From: Streblospio benedicti
Taxonomy: Eukaryota; Annelida; Polychaeta; Spionida; Spionidae
Assembly (NCBI GenBank): GCA_019095985.1
Contig: CM032662.1
Location: 2,611,848 to 2,675,847, forward strand
Direction of reading: 5' to 3'
DNA length: 64,000 nucleotides
Part shown: piece by piece, positions 11,255-22,500 of the stretch
How the letters are laid out: each line of letters starts with the position of its first letter
Numbering within the stretch: position 1 is the first letter of the stretch
The notes under the pieces: generated by a model
Database searches by the model: none
Seen by the model: only the letters and a program-made list of their open reading frames with translations
Told to the model about the DNA's origin: nothing
Made by a program: the position numbers and the translations under genes

Positions 11255-12498
11255 AAGATCTAAGTCAATGAATGAAGGCATTAGAAAATTTAGATATTTC
11301 ATTGTTTTCAATATTAAAATATTTTTACTTTTTTCCATGACAGTCCTTAAGCAACTCATGACTTAAATTTATATCCATTTGTCTTAAGACTTGAAGATTG
11401 ATTGGTGTGGTTTTATAATGTGAACTATTTTAATGAATTATATTTAACAAATTAGTATTAGTTCTCTTATAATGCTAATAAAAACTGAGCAATTTGATGT
11501 AACAAACAAGGTAATTGTACTCAGGGATTTTAAGACGACTTTAGACTTGCAACAAGTGTAGAAGAGTGAGGCTGCCTATTCACTCACATGTTCACATTCT
11601 TTATACATTTAGATTGCAATATAAATTGGGTATAGATGAAATAAATTTACATTTGATTTAAAAAAAAGGTTTTATCAAATTCTATCCCTGTGATTGTTGT
11701 CTTTCGTTTTTACACTGCCCGCGCATTTGGGTTTAAAATGTTTAAAGAAATGAGAGCATTTAATTGTATTGTGCCAGGCTTACTTGGGAGTTTTTGTCGA
11801 GTTGATTTCTGTTAAAGATTATGATTATGGTATAAAGCAGTGGGTCTCATGATTTATTACTGTTACTATTACCTGCTTTTCTTCCAAAATTATGTTCAAA
11901 TTTGTATTTTAGAATTATTTTCTGGAAGAAAAGCAAGTAATAGTAACAGTAATTGAATCATGTTACTTGGAGTTATAATGGACATCGAATGAAACAACGT
12001 CCCAAGACGTGGTGGTCTTGTACCACATTCAATGTGATCAAGTCAACAGATGGTAATAATCAACGTTTGTCTGTGTCTGCGTACGTTTTAGGAAATTTTT
12101 AGTGAGCTTACTACTATGTACATGTATGTAAGCGTTTTTTTAGGTGTGGATGTTTATTTAAACATTCAAAAGTTTGCTTTATAATTACTAGTAGTACATA
12201 TGTGATAGTATATGTAGAAAAATAGATGTACATGATATACTTAGTTCAGGAGGTCTCTTATTTGTTTTTATTGATATGCATATATGTTTTAATTAATAAT
12301 ATATGTTTACCACAATATGTAATTGGTTTTATTGTTATGTGATACATAAATGCACAAATTGCATATCACAAGTCAACTTATAAGCAAATGTATTATATAT
12401 TTTTTATTAAAAATACATTGTACAAGAATAAGTTAAATACATCTATTGCAGTATGTACCCTTTTATTATTAGCTACATGTATGTGATGAACATATCAA
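11255..12498. other. Convergent intergenic region ACP6-like / TPMT-like
   Basis: Should hold both 3' UTRs. AATAAA lies on the plus strand at 11477-11482 and on the minus strand at 12467-12462. A hairpin lies at 11848-11962. Nothing else is supported. Confidence 0.45.
11848..11962. repeat. Hairpin, arms of about 38 bp
   Basis: TACTGTTACTATTACCTGCT at 11858 pairs with its complement ending at 11951, and the outer CATGATT bases also pair. Confidence 0.85.
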
Positions 12499-12623
12499 CT
12501 ATGATTTCCGTTCCAATAAATGAACATTATCAACCATTTTTGATATCCCTCTTCTTTTTTTCAAATCTTCATTTTCTGGATCTTCAAAGTGCCCCTCTAT
12601 TAGTTTCACTTCATATTTCTCTT
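12499..12623 (-). CDS. TPMT: TPMT-like exon 8 and stop
   Basis: Acceptor ATTTAG. Open from EKYEVKLIEGHFEDPENED to VDNVHLLERKS and the stop at 12501-12499, matching the human tail CIDCLFEKLYLLTEK in position and pattern. AATAAA on the minus strand at 12467-12462 could serve as the polyadenylation signal. Confidence 0.75.
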
Positions 12624-15600
12624 CTAAATGAAATACAAAATGAATTATATTACTCTAAATCAGTAGTAATATCGCATGAAAATACACTGAGCACATCAGG
12701 GAGCGACCATCATTAGTTGGGGGCTGCAATTTTCTTTGGTCACAGAAGGGAGGCGCTCAATTTTGATTCAAAGAGAGGGGAGGGCACTCAATTCTCAAAC
12801 TGAAAAGGTAATATTTTATGCACTTTTGTCGCGACTTGATGCATTCCTGCAATATGCATGGTTTTGGATTTAACACTATTGTAATGTCAACAAGTCAAAG
12901 AGATTGCTAAATATGTATTCATTGACCATTGAAAGTGAATGATTCACTGCAATACACTTTAAACAGTTTTCAGGGAATCTATCCAATATTAATCTTTATA
13001 ATACGAAAGTTTTGTCATTGTTCATATTTATCCCGGGGGTGGGGGGTGTCGCTCAATTTCTTAATGTTCACATGGGGAGGGCATTCAATTTAAACGTAGA
13101 GAGTTAGGGAGGGCGTTCAATTTTTTATCTCATTAATACCAAATGACTGCCCCCCTGTACAATTAATGATGGTCGCTCCCTAATAGAGCTGTCATCATGG
13201 AATTGCTACAAGCACCATCCTTCATGACTATTATTATAGGAAATCTAATACCTCTATTATTATAATGGTTGCAAGTCAAATAAATTAATGTCGAAGATTA
13301 CAATGCATAGAATAAGATGCATTTATATTAAGTGATGACATTTTTAATTGAGTTAGAATAGATATTAAATCTTACCAAACACCATCCTGATATCTTCATC
13401 GGAAAACTATGTGGTGGACCTAAATAATATTAAACCATATTTAGTTAAAAGATGCATTTTGTAGATACACATAACTGTTTCCATTTCGTCACTACATACA
13501 TGTATTTGAAATCATTAACTACCTCCATATTCTGTCTTGTCATATTCCTTGGTCAAAAGGAAATGCCTCCCACCGGGTTTCATCAAAGACGCCATCAATG
13601 TGGCATACCTGTTAAAGAGGACAATGGGATAAATAATCTATGACCATTTTAATTACCTGGTGCCATCATTACTAGTTATATATAAATCAAATCTTGCCTC
13701 ATAATTTTACGTTGACAAATCTTTACAAGTCTAAGAACGCACAACACGCTCCTGTACTTGATACATTTATCCTCAATCAAATTGTGGGTTGTTACAATTT
13801 ATAAATGCAAAAATAAATATCGGGGGGAACCAAATGAAAGTAATATAATTAAAGATTAGGAACTCATTTGACTTGGACTACTACTTTCCTGTCTCGATCG
13901 GTCACGTTGATGGCTTCAAACGATGCCTCTGTCATAAATTCTATCAAATTCTCCTTGTACAGACCTTGTTTTAGAAAGAAAAAAGATACATATGTCAATA
14001 CATACAGTCATGTATATGCAATTCTACTAACCGTCCCAGTAAACATAGAATAACTGATTTATGACGACTATTAATGGATCATCAGTTCAGGGCAATATCA
14101 ATATCATCTCCACGGCTTATAAGGATCCTCTCAATATACAGTAGAACCACCCATTAAGACCACCTCCATATTGAGACCACCTCTATAATAGGAACATAGT
14201 AATATATGCACAAGCATTTACTGCTATGTTAAACATATACTAGGAGTAGATATATTTTTCAAACATTTTAACCAGAGTTACAAACCTATTGGCCTTTATA
14301 TGAATGAACTCCATTCATAATCAAAGTGAGGGAACAAGGAATGCTCCGCAGGGAGTTTCTATAAAGGAAATTTGTACCTATGGTCTTGAGTGAATTATAA
14401 AGTAGTTTGGTTGGAATACAGCCAAACTATCAAACTATGACTACAAAGCTAATCATATTCCTGTTACCACATTAGTATAATGATATACATCGACTGCACC
14501 ATTAGACATGATAGGTTTACCGTTCATTTTAACCATAAAATATTCATAAGTTTTCATGTGAAATGTAATGTTACTTTGAGTTCTAATAAAATATTTCAAC
14601 TTACTTGTCAAACAAAAAAAGATCGCAGTTATAAATTTGAATTTTGTTGTCTGTGCTCTGTAAAGCAATTAATAACAAATTTCAACCAAGTTAATCACAA
14701 ATAGCACATTGACTTCAGAATTATAACCCATATAAATATTTAAAAAAAAAAGAAAAAAGCAAAGAAGTTTATTACCTTGTACACTTTTCCATTCATTATC
14801 CTTGGTGACAATTTTGACAGGTCAGTGAATTGCAAATTTTTTGTATTTTTATTGTTTTTGTATATCAATGTCATGTTTAATAGACAGCTCATGGAAGGTT
14901 GGTTATTAATCAGTATTCTATATTATGTCAAAACATAATAAGTTATTATTCCAGGCTAATCCAACATATACGCACCATTTCATATCCTTAGTCTTCCCAC
15001 ATAAAGGAACAAATACTTTCAATCCTTTTTCTTCATTTAAGAAAGATAGCGCGTGTCTCAGAAGCGTCCTATAATATTAAAGAGTAAACATATATATCAA
15101 TGTTACCTGTTATGCATAAAACAAACCTAACCAAATAAATTTGTTTACAATTGCGTCTGGCGTATATATCTCTGATTATTATTTATAGAACAAATTTTTT
15201 TTTCAACATTTATTGCTTATAACAATGTCAAATATGTTTCATGCAACTGTGCTGATATATGGCTTAAGAAACATACCTGTTATTAATCTGAGGGAAACCC
15301 CCACCCCCACCCTACCTGAGATTTACAGATTTTGTGGATCTCTCTTACACCAACTGTCTGTTGCAGAACCCTGGAACTCCTGACATCATGTCATATTTTA
15401 GTGGTTTGAGGCCACATGCGACAACATCCCATAATTCATATCCCTCTATATTAGTTACTCATTTAAATTAGTTATTAAGGTAGTCCATGTGCAAAAAGAT
15501 ATAGATGATTTACCGTAATTTTTGTTGGCTACAGGTATATGATCAAAATAGAAGCATATTATAAAAATTTCTGTCGTTTGAATTTTTTTTCAATACACAT

Positions 15601-15858
15601 TTAATTTTAAATATTTTTGGAATATTATTTCAAAATCATCTGAACATGAAAAAAAAGGTTTTTACATGGCCTACCTTAAATAAAATAATGAACATCATTT
15701 TGGTTGAATGTCATGACACACACAACATGACACATCAACACTGTGACATTATTGTTTCAGAATACTTACGGGTGAACATCTTCTTTGTGCCATCCTATTT
15801 GATTCTTATCCCAGCTATTTTGCCAGCTTTCTAACTTCATTTCACTGCTTGAAGCCAT
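12499..15858 (-). CDS. TPMT: TPMT-like thiopurine S-methyltransferase, eight exons
   Basis: S-adenosylmethionine-dependent methyltransferase of the TPMT family, a small cytosolic enzyme that methylates thiols (thiopurines in vertebrates; native substrate unknown). Exons on the minus strand: 15858-15770, 15068-14976, about 14887-14776, 14657-14605, 13964-13885, 13608-13523, 13419-13376, 12623-12499. Hallmarks in order: LESWQNSWDKNQIGWHKEDV at the N terminus, motif I VFVPLCGKTKDMKW, KIQIYNCDLFLFD, GEFDRIYDRG, INVTDRDR, ATLMASLMKPGGRHFLLTK, SDEDIRMVF, and a C-terminal block ending VDNVHLLERKS. About 227 residues are accounted for against roughly 245 in the human enzyme. The GHxVVGVE segment expected after motif I was not found. 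One-base indels are inferred in the fifth exon (two) and the seventh (one). It is convergent with ACP6 and divergent from the netrin receptor. It may be a working gene with consensus errors or a decaying copy. Confidence 0.78.
12699..13180. mobile_element. Harbinger-type MITE, copy 3, in a TPMT-like intron
   Basis: Ends GGGAGCGACCATCATTAGTT and its inverted copy ending at 13180. The interior has repeated GGGAGGGC(A/G)(C/T)TCAATTT units. Flanking triplets are TCA and TAA, so the expected TTA duplication is not preserved. Confidence 0.8.
13376..13419 (-). CDS. TPMT: TPMT-like exon 7
   Basis: Encodes PPHS and SDEDIRMVF, matching PPFYVPHAEIERLFG. The exon is 44 bases where 45 are needed; the missing base most likely belongs to the T run in its first half. 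Donor GTAAGA. Confidence 0.62.
13523..13608 (-). CDS. TPMT: TPMT-like exon 6
   Basis: Acceptor TTTAACAG. It encodes YATLMASLMKPGGRHFLLTK and EYDKTEYG, as in YADTMFSLLGKKFQYLL. Donor GTAGTT, phase 1. Confidence 0.75.
13885..13964 (-). CDS. TPMT: TPMT-like exon 5, FDRIYDRG motif
   Basis: A pyrimidine tract and ACAAG precede 13964. It encodes SVQGEFDRIYDRG and EAINVTDRDRK, as in human [21 protein letters not shown]. One extra base lies in a T run after DRGIV, and a second extra base, likely in the AAA before the donor GTAGTA, is needed to join exon 6 in frame. Confidence 0.7.
14139..14208. mobile_element. pogo-type MITE, one-ended relic
   Basis: TA-CAGTAGAACCACCCATTAAG followed by ACCACCTC units. 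The far end is missing. Confidence 0.6.
14605..14657 (-). CDS. TPMT: TPMT-like exon 4
   Basis: Acceptor CTTTACAG, donor GTAAGT. It encodes STDNKIQIYNCDLFLFD, matching SSSGNISLYCCSIFDL. Phase 0 in, phase 2 out, in agreement with both neighbours. Confidence 0.72.
14776..14887 (-). CDS. TPMT: TPMT-like exon 3 (5' edge uncertain)
   Basis: The 3' part reads LQFTDLSKLSPRIMNGKVYK, aligning to NLSYSEEPITEIPGTKVFK of human TPMT, and ends at donor GTAATA in phase 0. The only upstream AG in frame is at 14888-14889. Using it keeps the frame open and the phase correct, but the residues it adds do not resemble the expected GHxVVGVE stretch. Confidence 0.5.
14976..15068 (-). CDS. TPMT: TPMT-like exon 2, SAM-binding motif I
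   Basis: The acceptor TAG ends at 15069 and the donor GTGCGT starts at 14975. It encodes TLLRHALSFLNEEKG and then VFVPLCGKTKDMKW, the family's most recognisable motif (human VFFPLCGKAVEMKW). Phase 2 at both ends. Confidence 0.85.
15770..15858 (-). CDS. TPMT: TPMT-like exon 1 (start codon)
   Basis: ATG at 15858-15856, followed by MASSSEMKLESWQNSWDKN and WHKEDVH, matching the EEWQDKWVNGKTAFHQ start of TPMT. Donor GTAAGT. It ends in phase 2. No closer in-frame Met fits better. Confidence 0.75.
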
Positions 15859-16411
15859 GATTCTCAGGCAAGTGTACTTACTACACAGATCAACTTATTC
15901 AGTCATTGACTGTTGAGGTACCGGTATAATATCAGTTGGGAATCTCATTGGGAATTATTTATAAGGGGTTCAAAGTATTTCGCTCTATCATGTGTATGCA
16001 GTAAAAATGATTATCCGCCTAGATCAATAACACATCATGATGTGGGAACATTCATGTTGAATATCATGATATAATGACCATCATAAATAATATATGGCCA
16101 CTTAAACTGCGTTGTACTGTATCATTATTTAACACAAGTCCATGCTCTGAGCGCCGTCTATTGGATGAATCAAACACTAGGTATGCAAATGAGTTCAGCA
16201 TGCAAAAGTTCATGACCCCCACTAAGCCTCGTTTTCAACTCTAAGGCAATGCTGTTCAATCAAAAGAAGTAGTGAGATTTGACTAAATGGGAACAAAAAT
16301 GGTGGGTTTCAGATTGAAAAACAGTGCAAATAAACACGGTTAACAGTGATTATGATTAATAAACACAAATGTGATCATTCACGGTGGATACTATAGGATT
16401 ACTTTGTTATC
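15859..16411. promoter_or_regulatory. Divergent intergenic region between TPMT-like and DCC-like start codons
   Basis: 553 bp separate the two divergent start codons, so both 5' UTRs and at least the proximal promoters should lie here. I see no clear TATA box at a convincing distance and no repeat. A short GC-richer stretch with GAGCGCC lies near 16148-16165. Any further upstream 5' UTR exon of either gene would change this reading. Confidence 0.45.
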
Positions 16412-16505
16412 ATGACTCACAAACCGAGTCAAAGGATGTGGACTTGTTGGAATACAGATGTTCCATGGCATCTATGCTTGATTCTTCATTTTATTTTAGT
16501 AATAG
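16412..16505 (+). CDS. DCC: DCC-like exon 1, signal peptide
   Basis: ATG at 16412 opens a 31-codon exon with hydrophobic core [11 protein letters not shown], ending in phase 1 at a perfect GTAAGT donor. The next exon starts in the matching phase and supplies VSASTPSF, a plausible signal-peptidase site. An internal Met at residue 9 is an alternative start. It is 25.7 kb from exon 2, so the link is by phase and signal-peptide logic rather than homology. Confidence 0.68.
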
Positions 16506-19500
16506 GTAAGTTTATAACTTTTCTTTGCAATGAAACGAGGTGTCCTATCCATATGTTAAGTTGCAATATTGTGCATCCCATAGGAAATAACAGGGTATCA
16601 TTGATTATAAATTTTTGGTTTTGTTTCTGAAAACTACAAACTCATTCAAGCATTCAAAGTGTACTGTTGACAGATTCATAAGATTGACAGTGGCTGAAGT
16701 GTAATATTTGTCAATCCAGCCATTCAGACGTACTTTACATGTTGAATTGAACTGACTGCCAGTAAAAAGTTTGGTATTAGAATTAATTGTGATAGCCTCA
16801 ATATTTTTAATTTACATGGACTACAGGATAGTCCTGACCAAAGTTGTGACTCATACCTATTGTTTTTTTTTAAAATTAAATAAAAATGGGATCTTAATTT
16901 GTAATGGTTTAGGAATTAGAATAGTTTGATTAAAACTCAGTCAAAAATACATGGCAAAGAATTATGTATTACAGATTATAAATTGCAAAAATATGAATTA
17001 ATCATAACAAAATTTGCTAGACTTTATGGAGACCAAAGGGCACAAGAGTAAAGCATTTGCCAAGTGGCATGATAAGTATTTAAAAAATGTGAACAAATTG
17101 AATTTTAAAAAGATATATTTGAAAGACTACTCTAGTGATCCATATATATATATACGATCTGTTCCCTTTTCGTGAATAAAATGTAATCATTTGCAAACTT
17201 GTTGGATAATCTACATGTGTAGAAATGTTCATGAAAATTCAGTTTCATTGTTGTCATGATAATTTGTGCAACCATAATCAAGTTAATGCAAAGTGGTTTA
17301 CAGGTGTCACTCAATTGGTAACCTGATGTATACATTAAAGACTTGTTATTAGCCATGTCCAATGGGTTAGTGCCCCACATCAAGACAAAGGCATGTTTGC
17401 CAGTTTCCTGTTCCCTTAGTCACTTTGATCATAGCATAGCTAATTGGTGAAGTTGACATTTGTGGCCATGTAGGGAAAGACAAATGAACAAAAAAAAAAC
17501 CTTCATGATCTGATAGGTTGAACTGAGCACCTACATGTACATTAATGCAAACTTTGTTACAAGTTTTTATGGTACAGTGAATCTGCAAAGCACTATCATA
17601 TATTAAACTTCAGTTCAAGTGTTAAGACACGGATCTAGACATCATCAATATTCCAGGTGTACAATAAAGATGTAAATTTGTCCTCTGTTAACTATGTACG
17701 GTTTAGAATACAGAATAGTGCAAATTACATTGTAGATTCATCATTGCTCCATATATTGGTCAATGTTTTAGAGGTTTTAGTGAATGTATGAGAGAAATGT
17801 AAGTTGAAAGTTGACATTGAACCTTCAAGATGTGAGGTCAACAAGAACTGCTCTGTAATGGTCGTCACAAGAGTCAAGAATTAAGTTGAAGAGAGTAAAT
17901 TGAAAACGAGGAAAGAGATACTTTAAAGTAAAGTGCGTAGAATTTAGATAACCCCTTGAAGTTGCTTTCTTCATAGCCAACACTTTGAAGAGTATATTTT
18001 AGCCACTTTCCTTTGGGTTTTCGATGAATATCCTTGTAGTAAGAGAGTGCAGTGATAGAAATTGAATGTAATGTTGCAGCGCAGAGAGTGCACAATAAGA
18101 AAATACTCAGTGTAACAGAGTTTGTGTAGTTCAATGTTTATCGTGCTCATCAGAAGGGAAATTTGTTTGGAGGTGTGGCTAAAGCTCTTTATAGATCAGA
18201 GTTTACAGAGAAGAATATGTCATCCTAACATTTATGGCTCATTCTCATAGTGTAACCAAAATCAAATAGTATTTAAAAGTAATATTTTAAGACATCTTTC
18301 AATTGGGTTACACTATACACATAGATCATCTGCTTTTAACAAATAAACGTTGTTTTGTGAAATGATGCATCACGTCATGGACATGGATGATTGGCAGTGT
18401 AGAAGCTGTTTTGACTTTATATCATTGATATATTTTAAAAGAATGAGCATACAGTTAACAATTTAAGCAATATGTAGCTGAAAGTTAAACATGATCCACT
18501 TCATGTAGTTACTTTTTGGATCTTGACTCCATGTACATGCCTCAACTTCATTGATCTCTCATGCGTTCTCAAATCCATATGCTGAGCAAAATGCATTTTG
18601 TTGAACAATTGTGTATTGAGTCGTACGTTAATCTATATCATATTGTTTCATATTGTTTCCAATTTATGAATTATTCTTTATCATTATCATTCTTTTTTGT
18701 TCACAATTTGCATTAAGTATATTAGAACCTCCAATAAAGACCACTTCTATAAAGAGACCACCTCTATAATAGGACCATGTTGTTAATAGAGTTCCAGGAA
18801 CCTCTATATCAAGATCACCTCTGGAATGAGACCACTATAGCGTCTAAAGTATTCTTAATAGAGAGAGGTTCTGCTGAAAATATAATTAGAATAATTACGT
18901 ACAATCATCTTATAAGGATGTATAGAAATGAAAATCTTGTAAGCAACGAAACTATCATTAAATCTCCCCGGACGAAGTCCAAAGGGGGATTTCTTGTTCA
19001 TAGAAAGTTTTTTGGCCACAAACTACAAAATTAGTTTATAATAAACAGTTTAAGAAAGGTGTTTAACAGATCTGTTTACAGGGAAGATAAGATTGTATGA
19101 AAGATCTTGTTTTTTATAACGCTGCATTGACATTGATTAAACCACCAGATGGAAAAATAATTGAATTACTGACACATGTGGGCTCCGGTCCCGGAGCACC
19201 AACTGGTACCGACAGTATCGCCAGTCGTGATGCTCCTTGATATTAGCATACAGTGGTCAGTTTCAGCCTGATTACGAGGCTCGAGAATATGCTAATGCTC
19301 GTCTGGAGAGATAAAATTGCACAAGCATCAAATATTTAGGCGAGTGAGGGAACATTTCTCAATCTTTCGTAAGAGCTTGTAGCTGAGAACACACATAAGT
19401 GTTCTTAGCTGGTGTGGTGATTAGGAAACTGTTAATTGATTTTCATTATGTTCACTTATATGCAGTTAATTTGACCTACAGGCAAGTTCCACAGAATAGA

Positions 19501-22500
19501 TATAGTGGTATGAGTATATCATAGACTGTATTCTTTAGATTGTCAGTCTTTTTAAATGTTGCTGCATTTTAATTTGCATGTCTACTACTGTTTAACTTTG
19601 AAAAAAAAACGTAGTGTTTTTGTGTATGAAGGTTATTTTTAGATGAGTTATTCTCAAATCAGCGTTTCATCCTTCGTGGGTAAGTTTGGTGGCCTAGTTT
19701 TCACCATCATAAACTTCAAAGAATTGAAGTGGCTCCAGGGATTTGTTCTGTGCAGTTCACAACTCAATGGAATGGCTCAAGTTGTAAGAAACAAAAAGTA
19801 AAACACAATCTATTGCAGACATCATTCTCTTTGATTGGTCCAACAATTGCAGATTGACAATCATAATATTTTGAGTAATCTGATACAAAAGCACACTTAG
19901 AAAAGCACATGGTATGATCTGCAGGCAGACGACTCCTGGTGGTGAGGGCAGAAAGTTGCGACTTTTGATGGTTTTCTTTATCTAATAAATCTCAAAAGTA
20001 GCATTCGACGAATGTAAATATCTGCTCTTCCGGCATTCCAACGCTGTCATTAATAACCGTTGTTACATCTTGTTGTGAGAGGATGTTTGTACTATGTGGC
20101 TGTGGCTATTGTCTCACGCTCACCTCACATTGCATGTGAACGAAAACAAAAATTTGTAGCCATTTAAAATGATTCAGCAGTGCAATTGGTTTGGCTGTTA
20201 AGACAATTCATTATAAAATCGACAGGTGTTTACAGTGAAGTGTGCAAAGTAATCACCTTTACTCTCCTTTCCGCACCAATAATATATTTGTTCTTAGGTG
20301 TAGTTTACAGGGAGATTCCTATTCCTTTATGTTGATGGTAAACAAAGGATCCGAGAATTATCTGATGATTGGGGCAACGTCTACAATTACTAGACATTTT
20401 GCTGATAGGGTGGTACTTGTTTAAAATTTAGATTAAAATGCATCTGAAAATTATTGAATCAGTTTTGGGGGTAATTGATATAACCTATGTAGCCCAAGAA
20501 TGATCAGTATGGTATCATGTTGAACAAAAATGGGAATTTTTACATGATGAATGCATCTTGTTAAATTAGATGACTTGATGATCTCGCAAAGGACATTATC
20601 ATATAGGTCATGTGAAAAAAAGTTGATTTCCTATCATAATGGTATGTAATCAGTGAACTTGAGGCTAAGCTTTGTTTATAAAGTCACTTATAATCTTTTA
20701 ACAGTTGTTTTATACCAGATATATTCCATTTTATGTCTGCCTTTACAAGGCCCAGGTTGATAAACACCTATCGCTTACATGAGAAACTCCGCTCTTTTGG
20801 CCTCTTTTTTCATGATTTTCTTCTGTTCTCCGGTGGTATCAGGATTATGATGAAAGAAAAAACACCCAATCGACAAATTTGTACTGTGATTACTCAAGAA
20901 AGTACGTTTTAAATGGGTTAGATAGCTGAGTTATTATTGCTTGATGTATTTTATTTCCAGAATAGGAATTTTACTTCATTCATTTAATAACGCAGTGTCA
21001 GTGTTGGCCAAATCGGAAGATAGCAATATTCAAACTACTAAAGGCATTGCGTTTGAAAAATGAAAATTGATCTTCATGAACTCAATGCTCATCTCAGAAT
21101 ATGCTTTTTCATTAATGTATCTCCTAAAGGCTAACACTGAAATGTTTTCTACAATGAAAGTAGATAAAAGGGGAGAAGATTATATTGGACATGCTGGATG
21201 TAAATGCACAGTCACTTGGGCTCCATGCATTTTGATCTGGGACCCGAAATCAATTTCAGTATGTAGCCCACCCTTTTTATCAATGCACCCCAACCCTTTT
21301 TGGCGATAATCCTTCAGGACTCAGATGTATAACACTGTGCAAGTGACAGCTGGTCCCATTGAAAAGCCCATTGATGGATGGCATTTTGCTCTCATCCAAA
21401 AGATATGTTTAGCTAGGGATTTTCTGCTTTATTTGATCCAGCCAAGCCACCATGAAAGAGGCACTTGGCTCATCAGGCATTTTGTAAGATGCCAAAGAAA
21501 TGCGTCTGTGCGTCTGCAGACTTGAATGGAATAGAATGAATTCTACAACATTTGCTATACCTGATTTCATATTTATGGTATCAATACTTTTTTAAAAGCG
21601 AATGCATGTTTCTAGTTCTGCAATTTTAATGAAAATCAGATTCCGTTTTTGGAATGTTTGGAATATATGGCGTTAGGTTTGGTCGGTCGCCAATGATAGA
21701 AATGTGTTCATTGAAATGATGTTCTCTAGACTGGGTATGATAATCATGATGATAATATGAAATAACTGTGCAACTAGTTACTTGGCATGTTTATGGCCTT
21801 CCAACTTTGGCAACGGAGAAATTCTTTCTTTTTTTTTTTTCATTCCACACAGAAAAGCACTTATCCTTAAACCATCTTCATGCAACCACAAACAAGTCGA
21901 TAGATGCAATGCATGATGGAACCAGTGACCAATGGTTTCAATTAACATTCAACTGTACAAGCTGCCATGTCCATTTCACTGTATCATTAGCAGATAAAAG
22001 ACAACATGGCCTTGTTTGGCCACGAGTGGTAAATAAATGCCATGCCTCCCCTCGCGCCCCACTAGATTGCCCCTGAGTCCCCCAAAGCCTAGTTGAAGGC
22101 CTGACAACATTGTCAGTGCAGGGTTAATGGCGTCTGATAGACTGTCAAGAGAATTGTCAGCACTTGCAGTGTCCTGATCCCCAGCTTTCATAAATAGTTT
22201 ATTGCTGGTCTGTTTTTTGCCATAACCTTGTCATAAATATCGCATATCCACATCTGTTATGATATGTATGTGTGAAGTGAAAAAAACGAGAGATTTGTGA
22301 ACAATGATATTGTGTTGACGTGGGGCTTAATCTCTTCATAGTTTTTAGCACATTTTTTACATTTCCTTCAGGTGAATACTTGCTAATAGGCTGCTGCGAA
22401 ATGCTGAAAATTAGTCTACAAAAGTTATTAGTTTTCTTACAAGGAATACATTGTTTTAGCATTCTACCGATAACTTTTGCCATTTCTCCCAGACAATGGT

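Noticed and set aside
13953-13964. Alternative acceptor for TPMT-like exon 5 at the second ACAAG
   Set aside because: It would drop SVQ and not match the phase-2 end of exon 4; the upstream ACAAG follows a pyrimidine tract and fits.
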